Counted from the first letter of the stretch, positions 1 through 7,257 are shown. The stretch is 20,149 bases of DNA from Planctomycetaceae bacterium (GCA_005789975.1 SXWC01000084.1:1-20149), one strand, 5' to 3'. Numbers and translations are program-made. The notes: generated by a model from the sequence alone, not told the origin.

Positions 1-159
1 GCCGCGGCGAATCTCCAGGTCGAGCGGCTTGAGCGCCGTTTTCTTGCTCCGGCCCCAGAAGTCGCGATAGACCTTGGAGAGGTTACGCGTCTCGACGACC
101 ACCTCCGCCGGCTCGCTTCCGGGGATAGTTCGACTGGCAGCCGCGGCTTCTTGGCTCAC
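1..159 (-). CDS. ABC transporter ATP-binding protein, N-terminal fragment (runs off the window)
   Basis: Only the first 53 codons are present, so the Walker A and later motifs lie outside. Reading from a GTG at 157-159, residues 20-53 contain [17 protein letters not shown] and then [13 protein letters not shown]. This is the usual opening of an ABC ATPase: first beta strand, A-loop Tyr (Y31), then the strand before the P-loop. The 'YRDFWGR' wording resembles ABC-2 type exporter ATPases of planctomycetes, from memory. An in-frame TGA lies about 50 nt upstream, so the start is close to this GTG. A purine-rich GAAGGG sits about 8 nt before it. The substrate cannot be inferred. Family call is fairly secure; subfamily is a guess. 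Confidence 0.72.
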   Translation of the reverse strand, partial: MSQEAAAASRTIPGSEPAEVVVETRNLSKVYRDFWGRSKKTALKPLDLEIRRG

Positions 160-424
160 GATGGTCGTCCCTTCGCCCTCGCTCAGGTTGCCGGCGGCCC
201 CGCGCTCACCAGGCCTCGAAACCGTTGTATCGCATCACCGGCGGATGTGGAGAGGCAGGGGCAAAATCACTCTTCCTGGCCCAAAAAGGAAGCTCCGGCC
301 GATGCCCCACGCCCCCGGCATGACACTGCCCTTGTCCGCCCGAACCATTCGGCTAGGATGACGCTGTCGAGATTGATTCTCAAAGTCTTTTTAAAGGCAT
401 CTTTTTCGCAATCGGGGCTTTGAA
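160..424. other. Divergent intergenic region between the ABC ATPase and the DUF1559 gene
   Basis: This 265-nt stretch separates two divergent genes and should carry promoters for both. The only plausible plus-strand promoter I see is at 332-359. A T/A-richer patch at about 370-424, including TCTTTTTAAAGGC, stands out against the GC-rich surroundings and would form the 5' leader of the DUF1559 mRNA. I see no convincing minus-strand promoter and no RNA gene. Confidence 0.5.
332..359 (+). promoter_or_regulatory. Candidate sigma-70-type promoter for the DUF1559 gene
   Basis: TTGTCC (332-337) and TAGGAT (354-359) are separated by 16 nt, giving partial matches to TTGACA and TATAAT. Transcription would start near 366, leaving a leader of about 60 nt before the ATG at 425. 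The -10 lies within TTCGGCTAGGAT, a form that recurs upstream of the HIT gene and, more loosely, of hpt. Called by eye only. Confidence 0.33.
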
Positions 425-1534
425 ATGTTTTTGCCTGTTTTCGAAGTCTCCGGCACCTCGGGCGGTCAGCGTGAACTGATCGCAGGGGCGAGACGGCCCG
501 GGCTGCCCCTCGACGGGCGTCCGGGAGCACGCCCCCGACCCCGCCACGGTTTTACCCTTGTCGAACTCCTGGTGGTGATCGCGATCGTGGCCACGCTCAT
601 CGGCATGCTCCTTCCCGCCGTGCAGTCGGCCCGGGAAGCCGCCCGCCGGACGGCCTGCCAGAACAACCTCCGCCAACTCGGCCTGGCGTCGCTCAACTAC
701 GAAAACGCCAAGAAGCATTTCCCGCCGTCGGCTCTTGCCGTGGCTGAAGCGGGCAAGGCGCCCTGGTCTGGTCAGGCCGCCATGCTCCCCTTCATGGAGG
801 GCGATACGGTCTTCCGCCGCATCGACTTTTCGAAGCCCTATTCCGATCAGGTCAACAAGGACCTGTCGCCTCCCAACGGCGTCGCGGCGATGCGGATCGA
901 CACGTTTGTCTGCCCGAGCGAGCCCAAAGCGAGGCCCGTGCTCGATGGGAACGGGGCTCCCAAGTATTACCCGCTCAACTACGGACTCAACACCGGCGAG
1001 TATTTCATCTATGACCCCGACACGAAAGCCATCGGCAGCGGCGCCTTCGCCCCATTCTCGAAGTTGAAGGCCGGCGTTTATGCCGACGGCCTGAGCAAGA
1101 CGCTCGCGATCGCCGAAGTGAAGGCCTACACGCCCCGCGCCCAGGATGTCGGCAGCCTGCCGGCGACGGCCTTCGCTTCGCCCGCCGAGGTGACGGGCTT
1201 CATGGGTTCGGGCTGGTCGGCCGACGCCGGCCACACCGAATGGGTCTGCGGCCGAACGCTCCACATCGGCTTCACGACCACCTTCGCCCCCGGCACCAGC
1301 GTGCCCCACACGGTGGGGGGCGCAACCTACGACGTCGATGTTTCGAGCATCCGTGAGGGCATCGCGCCCGCGGGCCCGACCCGTGCCGCGGTCACGTCGC
1401 GAAGCCATCATGGCGACCTCGTCAACGCGTCGTTCATGGACGGCGCGGTGCGATCGATTGGCACCGACATCGAGCTGAGCGTCTGGCGGGGGCTCGGCTC
1501 GCGGGCCGGCGGCGAGATGGTGTCGGCTCCCTGA
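425..1534 (+). CDS. DUF1559 family prepilin-like (type II pseudopilin/H-X9-DG type) protein
   Basis: The product is 369 aa. Residues 42-60 carry GFTLVELLVVIAIVATLIG, a class III prepilin cleavage site (G|FTLVE, with the Glu at +5) followed by the hydrophobic helix, then MLLPAVQSAREAARR and a conserved-looking CQNNLRQLGLA segment. The C-terminus has SFMDGAVRSIG and ends in a GGE motif, as in DUF1559 proteins. Many planctomycete genomes carry dozens of these; they are thought to be exported by the pseudopilin route, but their function is unknown. The leader before the cleavage site is about 42 residues, long for this class. The only other in-frame start I see nearby is TTG at 431, so the long leader may be real. 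SD is weak (GGGG, about 7 nt upstream). It converges on the minus-strand gene at 1676 with repeat copy 1 between them. Confidence 0.9.
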   Translation: MFLPVFEVSGTSGGQRELIAGARRPGLPLDGRPGARPRPRHGFTLVELLVVIAIVATLIGMLLPAVQSAREAARRTACQNNLRQLGLASLNYENAKKHFPPSALAVAEAGKAPWSGQAAMLPFMEGDTVFRRIDFSKPYSDQVNKDLSPPNGVAAMRIDTFVCPSEPKARPVLDGNGAPKYYPLNYGLNTGEYFIYDPDTKAIGSGAFAPFSKLKAGVYADGLSKTLAIAEVKAYTPRAQDVGSLPATAFASPAEVTGFMGSGWSADAGHTEWVCGRTLHIGFTTTFAPGTSVPHTVGGATYDVDVSSIREGIAPAGPTRAAVTSRSHHGDLVNASFMDGAVRSIGTDIELSVWRGLGSRAGGEMVSAP

Positions 1535-1561
1535 CGGTGGCCGCCGACTGGCCCGCCGTCA

Positions 1562-1675
1562 GCAGACTGTTGAAGAAGTCTGCCCGAGCAGGATGCGAGG
1601 ATCATCGACCATGAAAACCCTCGGCGTTTCCACCGGTCGATCCAGTGGACAAAGGTGATGGATGACTTTGGCCAG
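1562..1675 (-). repeat. 114-bp three-hairpin repeat, copy 1 (inverted relative to copy 2 at 20027-20140)
   Basis: Read on the minus strand, this stretch matches 20027-20140 with about nine substitutions and no gap. It contains hairpin H3 (GCAGACT 1562-1568 with AGTCTGC 1577-1583), H2 (ATCGACC 1604-1610 with GGTCGAT 1635-1641, extended by an inner stem) and a weakened H1 (about 1643-1675). It starts directly after the TAA stop (1676-1678) of the minus-strand gene, so it would be the first part of that gene's 3' UTR. It also lies after the DUF1559 stop at 1534, so it could act between converging transcripts. No transposase is attached. Origin as a mobile-element end, a MITE-like unit or a REP-type unit is undecided. 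Confidence 0.85.
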
Positions 1676-2449
1676 TTAGCGGGCCGACGACTGGCTCGTG
1701 GTCGAGGGCACGGCGGGCTGCCGGGCCGTGGCCGCCTCGACCAGGCGGCGTGCCGCGGCCAGCTCGGCCGCGGAGAAGAACGGGACGTCCGGATCACCCC
1801 CCGCCATCACGATCATCTCGGCTCCCAGCTGCTCCCACGAGCGGCCGTTCGAGATGTGCCAGGTGGCTGCCTGGGCGACCTTCTGTGAAATGCCGCCATT
1901 GGCCAGCGACGAGATGACATCCTGCAGCCGCGGGTCGCTCGAGCACGATGCGAGCGACTCCATGCGGTATTCGATCCGGGGTGAGGGCTCGCGCTTGCCA
2001 TGCTCGAGGCAGACGGTCGCGACTCGAAGCGTCTTGGTTCGCTCGGGCGGCAGCGAAAATGGACCGCCCCCCTGGCCGCCGATGCCCATGCCGGCGTTTT
2101 GCACGCCGCCCCCACCGACGTTCTGGGGTGTGCCGCCGATGCCGCCGGCGCCGAATCCGGCGCCACCCTGCTGCTGATTCTGAAACTGGGCGAGCACCGG
2201 CACGCCGGCAAATCCCGCGGGGAGCCGGAGCGTCAGCGGCCGGTTCGAGCGATTGGTGACGACGACCTGCGCCGAACGCGAATCATTGGGAATGAACTTC
2301 AGATCGATCAGGCCGGATGCCCGCGCCTCGAGCAGGTCTTGTGACGCCGGAGCGGCCGTCGTTGCCTGGGGGGCGTTCCCCGGCGACTCGACCGCGAAGG
2401 CCGACGACGAGAGCAGGGCGAGAACGGCCAGAAACGTGAGCCGGATCAT
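1676..2449 (-). CDS. Secreted protein with Gly/Gln-rich linker, unknown function
   Basis: The product is 257 aa. The ATG at 2447-2449 is preceded by AAAGG about 7 nt upstream. Residues 1-19 (MIRLTFLAVLALLSSSAFA) form a Sec signal peptide with an AFA|V cleavage site. Residues about 35-80 (LEARASGLIDLKFIPNDS, VVVTNRSNRPLTLRLP, AGVPVLAQ) look like a small beta-sandwich region. A linker of about 45 residues rich in Gly, Gln and Asn follows. The C-terminal part has VCLEHGK, then VAQAATWHISNGRSWEQLG. I associate this arrangement with hypothetical proteins common in planctomycetes; no enzymatic motif is visible. The stop codon abuts repeat copy 1. The frame stays open upstream to 2686, but the signal peptide and SD fix the start here. 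Confidence 0.8.
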   Translation of the reverse strand: MIRLTFLAVLALLSSSAFAVESPGNAPQATTAAPASQDLLEARASGLIDLKFIPNDSRSAQVVVTNRSNRPLTLRLPAGFAGVPVLAQFQNQQQGGAGFGAGGIGGTPQNVGGGGVQNAGMGIGGQGGGPFSLPPERTKTLRVATVCLEHGKREPSPRIEYRMESLASCSSDPRLQDVISSLANGGISQKVAQAATWHISNGRSWEQLGAEMIVMAGGDPDVPFFSAAELAAARRLVEAATARQPAVPSTTSQSSAR

Positions 2450-2524
2450 GATCGAGCCTTTCGATGCGGGACCGTCGCGGCCCGGGCTGCGCAGGAAGGC
2501 CGCGCCACCGGCGGCCACGCCCCA

Positions 2525-2553
2525 AGTATGCCTTCGGTTTACGGCGATGAAAA
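2525..2553 (-). promoter_or_regulatory. Candidate promoter for the secreted Gly-rich protein gene
   Basis: On the minus strand TTTTCA (2548-2553) and CATACT (2525-2530) are separated by 17 nt. The -10 lies in GGCATACT, which recurs upstream of hemW. Transcription would start near 2518, about 70 nt before the ATG at 2449. Called by eye. Confidence 0.3.
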
Positions 2554-2565
2554 ATGCCGCCGATG

Positions 2566-2636
2566 CCCCGACACGCGGGGATGTAACGATTGAAACAATC
2601 GCAGGGGCCGAAGGTCCCCAACCGCCTTGCCAGGCG
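2566..2636 (-). terminator. Cluster of short hairpins downstream of rpsI, possible terminator region
   Basis: Starting 12 nt after the rpsI stop there are four short inverted repeats: CGCCT/AGGCG (2623-2636), GGGG/CCCC (2604-2619), GATTG/CAATC (2588-2600) and CCCCG/CGGGG (2566-2580). None is followed by a T-run, so a classical intrinsic terminator is not shown. The clustering between rpsI and the next promoter makes an end-of-transcript role plausible. Confidence 0.35.
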
Positions 2637-2648
2637 ATCGGGCCGGGA

Positions 2649-3071
2649 TCAACGCTTCGAGAACTGAGTCCCGCGACGTGCACCACGGAGGCCGTATTTC
2701 TTCCGTTCCTTCATGCGTCCGTCGCGGGTGAGCAGGCCACCCTGGCGGAGCGGTTCGGCGAGTTCGGCGTCAAACACCTTCAGGGCCCGGGCGATGCCCA
2801 GCCGGCAGGCTCCCGCCTGACCCGTGGGGCCGCCCCCATCGACCGTGATCGACACCTTGACGGCCGACCTCTTGCCGACGTGCTCGAGCGCACCGGCAAC
2901 GAGTTCCCGGTCCTTGATCGCGGGAAAGTAGGCGTTCAAATCCCGGCCGTTCACGACGATCTCACCGGAACCCGGACGCAGCCGGACCCGCGCCACGGCC
3001 GTCTTCCGCCGACCGGTCGCAATGATCTCTTCTCCGCGTCGTGCGTTCTTCACGCCCTGCTCTGCCGTCAT
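2649..3071 (-). CDS. rpsI: 30S ribosomal protein S9
   Basis: The product is 140 aa, near the usual bacterial length. Diagnostic segments are ATGRRKTAVARVRL (18-31), GSGEIVVNGRDLNAYF (35-50), VDGGGPTGQAGACRLGIARAL, and the C-terminal DGRMKERKKYGLRGARRGTQFSKR region, whose basic tail reaches the ribosomal P site. The ATG is preceded by AAGAGGACG, one of the few good SD sequences in the window. It lies 89 nt downstream of rplM on the same strand, the conserved L13-S9 order found in most bacteria, so the two should be co-transcribed. Confidence 0.98.
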   Translation of the reverse strand: MTAEQGVKNARRGEEIIATGRRKTAVARVRLRPGSGEIVVNGRDLNAYFPAIKDRELVAGALEHVGKRSAVKVSITVDGGGPTGQAGACRLGIARALKVFDAELAEPLRQGGLLTRDGRMKERKKYGLRGARRGTQFSKR

Positions 3072-3160
3072 CGTCGTCCTCTTTGGTGGTCTTTTGCGTG
3101 TGGTGTCGCGTGATGGTTGGTGGTCGGGGCCGTCTGTCGTCGGATCGCCTCGGTGCCGGA

Positions 3161-3592
3161 TCAGGCGCCGAACTCGATCGGCTCGGGCTGTTGCGGCTGA
3201 TGCGGATGCTCACTGCCCGCATAAACCTTCAGTTTGTCGAGCATTTTCCGGCCGAGACGGCTCTTCGGGAGCATGCGGCGAACGGCCTCCTCGATGATCA
3301 GTTCAGGGCGGCGATCCCGGCGATGCTCGGCCGTTTCGGTCTTCAGGCCGTTGTAGCCGGTGTACCAGCGGTAGAGTTTTTGCTGCCACTTCTTGCCGCT
3401 GAACTCGATCTTCTCGGCGTTGATCACGACGACGTGGTCGCCCGTATCAACGTGCGGGGTGTAGGTGGGGCGGTGTTTGCCCATCAACACCATGGCGAGG
3501 TCGCTGGCGAGCCGACCGACCCTCCGGCCGCTGGCATCGACAACCCACCACCGCTGCTCGATCTCACCGGGCTTGGCCATGTACGTCTTCAT
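3161..3592 (-). CDS. rplM: 50S ribosomal protein L13
   Basis: The product is 143 aa, the normal L13 length. Conserved segments are MKTYMAKPGEIEQRWWVVDA (1-20), GRRVGRLASDLAMVLMGKH (22-40), GDHVVVINAEKIEFSGKKW and AVRRMLPKSRLGRKMLDKLKVY. The frame is open far upstream, but the family normally begins MKTY, so the ATG at 3590-3592 is chosen over longer starts; an internal Met at residue 5 is an alternative. No strong SD precedes it. It is the first gene of the rplM-rpsI pair, with a candidate promoter at 3658-3686. Confidence 0.98.
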   Translation of the reverse strand: MKTYMAKPGEIEQRWWVVDASGRRVGRLASDLAMVLMGKHRPTYTPHVDTGDHVVVINAEKIEFSGKKWQQKLYRWYTGYNGLKTETAEHRRDRRPELIIEEAVRRMLPKSRLGRKMLDKLKVYAGSEHPHQPQQPEPIEFGA

Positions 3593-3657
3593 CTGTCGAT
3601 CAACCGTTGATTCTTCGGGTGCGAGTTGTCCGCCCGAGGGGCGGGAAAGAGCCCCGG

Positions 3658-3686
3658 AGACTAACAATGGGTCCGCACGCGAGCAA
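3658..3686 (-). promoter_or_regulatory. Candidate promoter of the rplM-rpsI operon
   Basis: On the minus strand TTGCTC (3681-3686) and TAGTCT (3658-3663) are separated by 17 nt, and the -10 is extended (TGTTAGTCT, matching TGnTAnnnT). Transcription would start near 3651, about 58 nt before the rplM ATG. It sits in the only gap between rplM and the next gene upstream. Confidence 0.42.
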
Positions 3687-3738
3687 GCGGTGTCGGCCAG
3701 AACCCGGGAAAAACAGGCCTGCCGTCGTCCGACGCCGA

Positions 3739-5064
3739 TCATGAACGAGCGGCCGTGTTCACCGTGAAAATCTGGTTCCAGGCCCCTCCGCCGCCTCCGG
3801 GCAGATTCCGGACGAACGCGATCTGCCGGCCGTTTGGCGAGAAAACACACGCCTCCGGCCGCGGTCCGGACGCATCGCGGATGGGTGGCGTGAGCCGCAC
3901 GACCACGCCCGTGGTCGCATCGACGCGGCAGACGCTGCCGTCGATCACGCAGGCGATCCGGCCGCCACAAGGGCTCCACGTGAACGCGCTGCCGACGCCC
4001 GAGGGCTCCCGGGTGATCTGCACCGGCTCGCCACCCCGCGGGCTGACCGCATGAATCTGCGGCGCCCCCGCATCATCCCGCATCAGAAACCCGATCCACT
4101 CGCCATCGGGGCTCGACCGCAGCCAATGCCGAGGACCCTGGATGCCGGGATGGCGACGGCCCGCCGTAAAGGTGAGCCGGCGCTGCCGGACGCCGAGCGG
4201 CGGCTGCGGTCGCGTCGTCGCGGTGCCCGCGAGCGGCCCCGCGCCCGGTTGCTCGAGAGCCCCGGGCCCTTCGGGCAGATCGGCGATGAAGACCTCGGTG
4301 ATCGTTTCCCCCGGGCCGGTTCGCACGTCGCCCTGAAAGGCGAGCGCACGCCGCTGCCATGAGCCGTCCGGCCGACGGTACCCATGCAGCCCGACCCAGG
4401 ACTCTTCGCGGCTGCGGGCAATGTCGTCGGTCCCCGGCCGAGGTTCGTCGTCGAGCCTCGACATCGCCACGCTGAAGGCCGACCCGTCGTGATTGCGCGG
4501 ATGCGTCCGCGGCACGACGACGCAACGGCCGCACGCGCTCACGGCGATGCCCCGGCGATTCTGCTCGCCGGGAAGTCCGGCCCGATTCGCCGCCTCGAGG
4601 ACGGCGTCCTCGTAGGTGAAGCTCACCAGCTCACCGTCGGGCGAAAACTGATGCACGTGGCTGCCGCCGCGGAGCGCGCCGGACGTGAACGGGGGACTGA
4701 GATCGCGTGCATCGAGGGGTTCCACGACGCCCGGAGACGACACGCGAACGATCACCCCCTGCCGCCGCGCGGGGCCGTACGTCCAGTCGGAGGACGGATG
4801 CTCCGGACCGCGGATGAACACCACCCGGTCATCGATCGGGCTGCAGGTGACCACGCCACAGCAGGCCCCGTTCCGCGACTCGTGGAGCACCTCGACGCGG
4901 CCGGTATCGACCTCGACCCGTTCGATCCGCGTGCCGTCGAACGTCCCCCCGTCCGCCGCCGAACGGACGTCGTAGACGATCCAGCGGGAATCGGGCGACC
5001 AGACTCCGCAGTGGGTCAGCACGTGGCCGTGCGGGGCGGTGGTGAGTTGTCGCATGGGCGTCAT
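3739..5064 (-). CDS. DUF3748 (YidR-like) beta-propeller protein
   Basis: The product is 441 aa. The N-terminal part reads MRQLTTAPHGHVLTH, CGVWSPDSRWIVYDVR, then FDGTRIERVEVDTGRVEVLH, CGVVTCSPIDDRVVFIRGPE and a SDWTYGPARRQGVIV segment. This follows the pattern I remember for E. coli YidR. PD40/TolB-like repeat signatures recur (HQFSPDGELVSFTYED, RSSPDGEWIGFLM, FTWSPCGGRIACV, VFSPNGRQIAFVR), predicting a beta-propeller. No signal peptide or catalytic motif is evident, so it is probably cytoplasmic; its role is unknown. Met 4 (CAT at 5053-5055) aligns better with the YidR start than Met 1 and may be the true start. hemW lies 72 nt upstream on the same strand, so the two may share a transcript. 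Confidence 0.85.
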   Translation of the reverse strand: MTPMRQLTTAPHGHVLTHCGVWSPDSRWIVYDVRSAADGGTFDGTRIERVEVDTGRVEVLHESRNGACCGVVTCSPIDDRVVFIRGPEHPSSDWTYGPARRQGVIVRVSSPGVVEPLDARDLSPPFTSGALRGGSHVHQFSPDGELVSFTYEDAVLEAANRAGLPGEQNRRGIAVSACGRCVVVPRTHPRNHDGSAFSVAMSRLDDEPRPGTDDIARSREESWVGLHGYRRPDGSWQRRALAFQGDVRTGPGETITEVFIADLPEGPGALEQPGAGPLAGTATTRPQPPLGVRQRRLTFTAGRRHPGIQGPRHWLRSSPDGEWIGFLMRDDAGAPQIHAVSPRGGEPVQITREPSGVGSAFTWSPCGGRIACVIDGSVCRVDATTGVVVRLTPPIRDASGPRPEACVFSPNGRQIAFVRNLPGGGGGAWNQIFTVNTAARS

Positions 5065-5136
5065 CGGCGGGGCGTCGCGACAGGATCGGGTTGCCCGTGG
5101 TGCACCCGACGACGGCGCATCGGGCTGGATCCTGCC

Positions 5137-6285
5137 TTACTTGAGGACCTCGGACCAGAGGGCGTCGGAGACGAGAAGGCCGGCGCGGGTGAGCCGCACG
5201 CGGCGGCCGTCGTCGGTCGCGAGGCCCCGTTCGGCCCAGCGGGCGATCGCCCCGCCGGCGAGGGCATCGAGCGCGAAGCCGCTGGCGGCCGCGAAGGCCT
5301 CGCGGTCGAGGCCGTCGCGGCGGCGGAGGCCGACGACCACGCGCTCCCGCGCGGCGTCCTCGGCCGTCATCCCATCGACATCGAACGCGAAGCCCTGGCC
5401 CGCCAGGACCTTGTTCATCCAGGTCGTCGTCGCCCGATGGTTGGTGATTCGGGTCCGACCGTCGAACCGCGCAGCGCCCGGACCGAACGCCTCCCAGGGG
5501 CGGCAGTCCCAGTAGGCCTCGTTATGGCGGCAGCGGGCCCCCGGCTTCGCGAAGTTCGAGACTTCGTAGTGCTCGTAACCGGCGGACTCCAGCCGGTCGA
5601 TCGCCGCCTCGAACATCCGTCGCTCGAGCGGCTCCTCGACGGACTGCAGCAGGCCCTTGCGGCGCTGCGATTCGAAGGACGTGCCCTTCTCCCACGTGAG
5701 GCAGTAGACCGAGACGTGCTGCGTGCCCAAACCGATGGCCTCGTCGAGATCCTGCTCCACGTCGGCGAGCGATTGCCCCGGAGCCGCCGTCATCAGATCG
5801 AGGCTCACGCCGAAGCCGGCCGTGATCAGCAACGCGACCGCGCGGCGCACGTCGTGGGGAGCGTGGTCGCGGTCGAGCGCCCTGAGCGTCGCCGCGTCGA
5901 GCGACTGGCCGCCGAGGCTCACCCGCGTCACGCCGCAGTCGGCGGCGGCGGCCGCGAAGTCGGGCGTCACGTCGAGCGGGTTGGCCTCCACGGTCACCTC
6001 GGCACCGGCGACGGGTTGGAGTCGCCGGTGCAGGAGGTCGAAGAGCCGCCGCAGCCCGACGGGTCCGAGGTGTGAAGGGGTGCCGCCGCCGAGGTAGAGC
6101 GTGTCGAGTTCGAGCCCCGCCGGAGCGGCAAGAGCCCCGGGCGACACCCGCTCCAACTCCCGGGAGAGCGCCGCGAAGTAGCGGTCAACGAGTTCGTCGC
6201 GGCCGGCCACGAGCGTGAAGTCGCAGTAACCGCAGCGGTGCCGGCAGAAGGGCACGTGGACGTAGGCGTGGCGGGGCGGCCCCAT
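5137..6285 (-). CDS. hemW: Radical SAM heme chaperone HemW (HemN/CPO-III-like)
   Basis: The product is 382 aa. The radical-SAM motif C-x3-C-x2-C is at C14, C18 and C21 (VPFCRHRCGYCDF), followed by LDTLYLGGGTPSHL, the SAM-binding GGGTP. Further blocks are VTVEANP, GVTRVSLGGQSLD, YCLTWEKGTSF, and YEVSNFAKPG with CRHNEAYW. The C-terminal part matches the HemN_C winged-helix domain. The length and the start directly before the cluster motif fit HemW, proposed to deliver heme to respiratory proteins, rather than true coproporphyrinogen dehydrogenase HemN, which has an N-terminal extension. The usual 'GLPGQT' after the DL motif is here TAAPGQSL. A GGCATACT-type -10 lies about 41 nt upstream. Confidence 0.92.
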   Translation of the reverse strand: MGPPRHAYVHVPFCRHRCGYCDFTLVAGRDELVDRYFAALSRELERVSPGALAAPAGLELDTLYLGGGTPSHLGPVGLRRLFDLLHRRLQPVAGAEVTVEANPLDVTPDFAAAAADCGVTRVSLGGQSLDAATLRALDRDHAPHDVRRAVALLITAGFGVSLDLMTAAPGQSLADVEQDLDEAIGLGTQHVSVYCLTWEKGTSFESQRRKGLLQSVEEPLERRMFEAAIDRLESAGYEHYEVSNFAKPGARCRHNEAYWDCRPWEAFGPGAARFDGRTRITNHRATTTWMNKVLAGQGFAFDVDGMTAEDAARERVVVGLRRRDGLDREAFAAASGFALDALAGGAIARWAERGLATDDGRRVRLTRAGLLVSDALWSEVLK

Positions 6286-6325
6286 GGTGGACGCATCTCG
6301 ATGACCGGCGCGGGGGAACCGCCTG

Positions 6326-6331
6326 AGTATG
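6326..6331 (-). promoter_or_regulatory. Candidate -10 element upstream of hemW
   Basis: CATACT in the context GCGGCATACT on the minus strand, about 41 nt upstream of the hemW ATG. No recognisable -35 lies at the right distance. The same GGCATACT occurs before the gene at 2449. Confidence 0.25.
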
Positions 6332-6365
6332 CCGCATTCCCGCGGACGCCCCCACCCTGGCCGCG

Positions 6366-6381
6366 ATCGCCTCCCGGCGAT
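6366..6381 (-). terminator. Short hairpin downstream of the RNase Z-like gene
   Basis: A perfect 6-bp stem, ATCGCC/GGCGAT with a 4-nt loop, lies 36 nt after the stop of the RNase Z-like gene. There is no T-run, so this is a weak terminator candidate. Confidence 0.22.
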
Positions 6382-6417
6382 GCCGAGCGGCGGCCAAAGG
6401 ACACCCCGGCCCGCCGA

Positions 6418-7257
6418 TCAGATCCAGATCTGCAGGCGGCCGTCGAGCATGTCGGGAATCTTCTTGGCGAGAATCCGCCGGATGCGGTCGTCGGTGTAGC
6501 GGGTGGAGAAGTGCGTCGCGATGACCAACTCGTTGCGGAATCGCTCACGGCGGGCGAGCAGATCGTCCAGGTGCATGTGGCCGAACTTGTGGATTTTTTC
6601 CTTGCGGTGCGAGTGCGCCACGAAAGTGAGCTCGGTGATCAGGATCATCGCCTCGAACATCGCCGGGGAACGGTCGAGCCCCTCGGGCGAGCTGTCGCCG
6701 AGGTAGGCCACCAGCGGCGAGCGGATTTCGTGCGTGACGTCGATGCCGGAGAGACGCAGGTCCCGGATCTTGTCGCCCGGCAGACCCTGGTATTCGTGCT
6801 TGAGCTTTCGGCGGCGTTCCCAGACGACGTAGCCGACGCTCGGAATCGTGTGGCAGGTGCCCGACACCGTGACGACATGCTCCCGCGAGAGCTCGATCTC
6901 GTCGCCGGGCCGCGCCGGCAGAAGCGTGCATGGGAGCCGGCCCCGGTCGAGCCTCGACACCGCCTTGAGCAGCTTCTCGATCGGTTCGATCGCCGTCTCC
7001 GGCAGGTAGATCGTCGGCGGCTCCATCTTCATCATCCGCCGGCGGGCCACATAGACCGGCAGCGCCGCTATGTGGTCGAGGTGCGTGTGCGTGATGAACC
7101 AGGTGGCCGTGGCCATGAAGCCCCACGGCTGCGAGCCGAGGTCGAAGCCGAGCTTGAGTTCGGGAATCCTCCAGCAGCTCTGGACGGCGGCGCGGGAATA
7201 CCCCTCGACGGTGAGTCCCTTGTGGACGAGCGTGCGGAACGGCGAGTTGTCGATCAT
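6418..7257 (-). CDS. rnz: RNase Z-like metallo-beta-lactamase-fold hydrolase (tRNA 3' processing)
   Basis: The product is 279 aa, close to the short form of RNase Z. The metal-binding motif HTHLDH is at residues 57-62. Later motifs are SGTCHTIPSVGYVV, then LKHEYQGLPG, a GDSS motif in VAYLGDSSPEG, HMHLDDLL, and ATHFSTRYTDDRI near the C-terminus. The TFHVIPSQGYV-like and LK-EY-GL-G blocks resemble plant short tRNase Z proteins as I remember them. It should cut tRNA precursors after the discriminator base using two zinc ions. The ATG at 7255-7257 overlaps the scpA stop (ATGA), which fixes the start and suggests translational coupling; a longer open frame upstream is a shadow of scpA. Substrate specificity within the MBL superfamily is inferred. 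Confidence 0.83.
   Translation of the reverse strand: MIDNSPFRTLVHKGLTVEGYSRAAVQSCWRIPELKLGFDLGSQPWGFMATATWFITHTHLDHIAALPVYVARRRMMKMEPPTIYLPETAIEPIEKLLKAVSRLDRGRLPCTLLPARPGDEIELSREHVVTVSGTCHTIPSVGYVVWERRRKLKHEYQGLPGDKIRDLRLSGIDVTHEIRSPLVAYLGDSSPEGLDRSPAMFEAMILITELTFVAHSHRKEKIHKFGHMHLDDLLARRERFRNELVIATHFSTRYTDDRIRRILAKKIPDMLDGRLQIWI

Noticed and set aside
206..352. Minus-strand open frame of about 48 codons ending in [10 protein letters not shown] just upstream of the ABC ATPase
   Set aside because: It looked like it could be the end of a permease, but it is bounded by a stop at about 353-355, has no good start or SD and no hydrophobic segments.
380..1411. Long minus-strand frame opposite the DUF1559 gene
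   Set aside because: It is a shadow of GC-rich codon use: rich in Arg, Gly and Ala, with no recognisable motif, and fully antisense to a clear gene.
3634..3657. GGGGC/GCCCC hairpin upstream of rplM as a ribosomal-protein autoregulatory leader
   Set aside because: If the promoter at 3658-3686 is right, one arm lies before the transcription start, so the hairpin would not form in the mRNA.
4384..6075. 563-codon plus-strand frame opposite the DUF3748 gene and hemW
   Set aside because: It crosses two well-identified minus-strand genes and has no domain-like motif.
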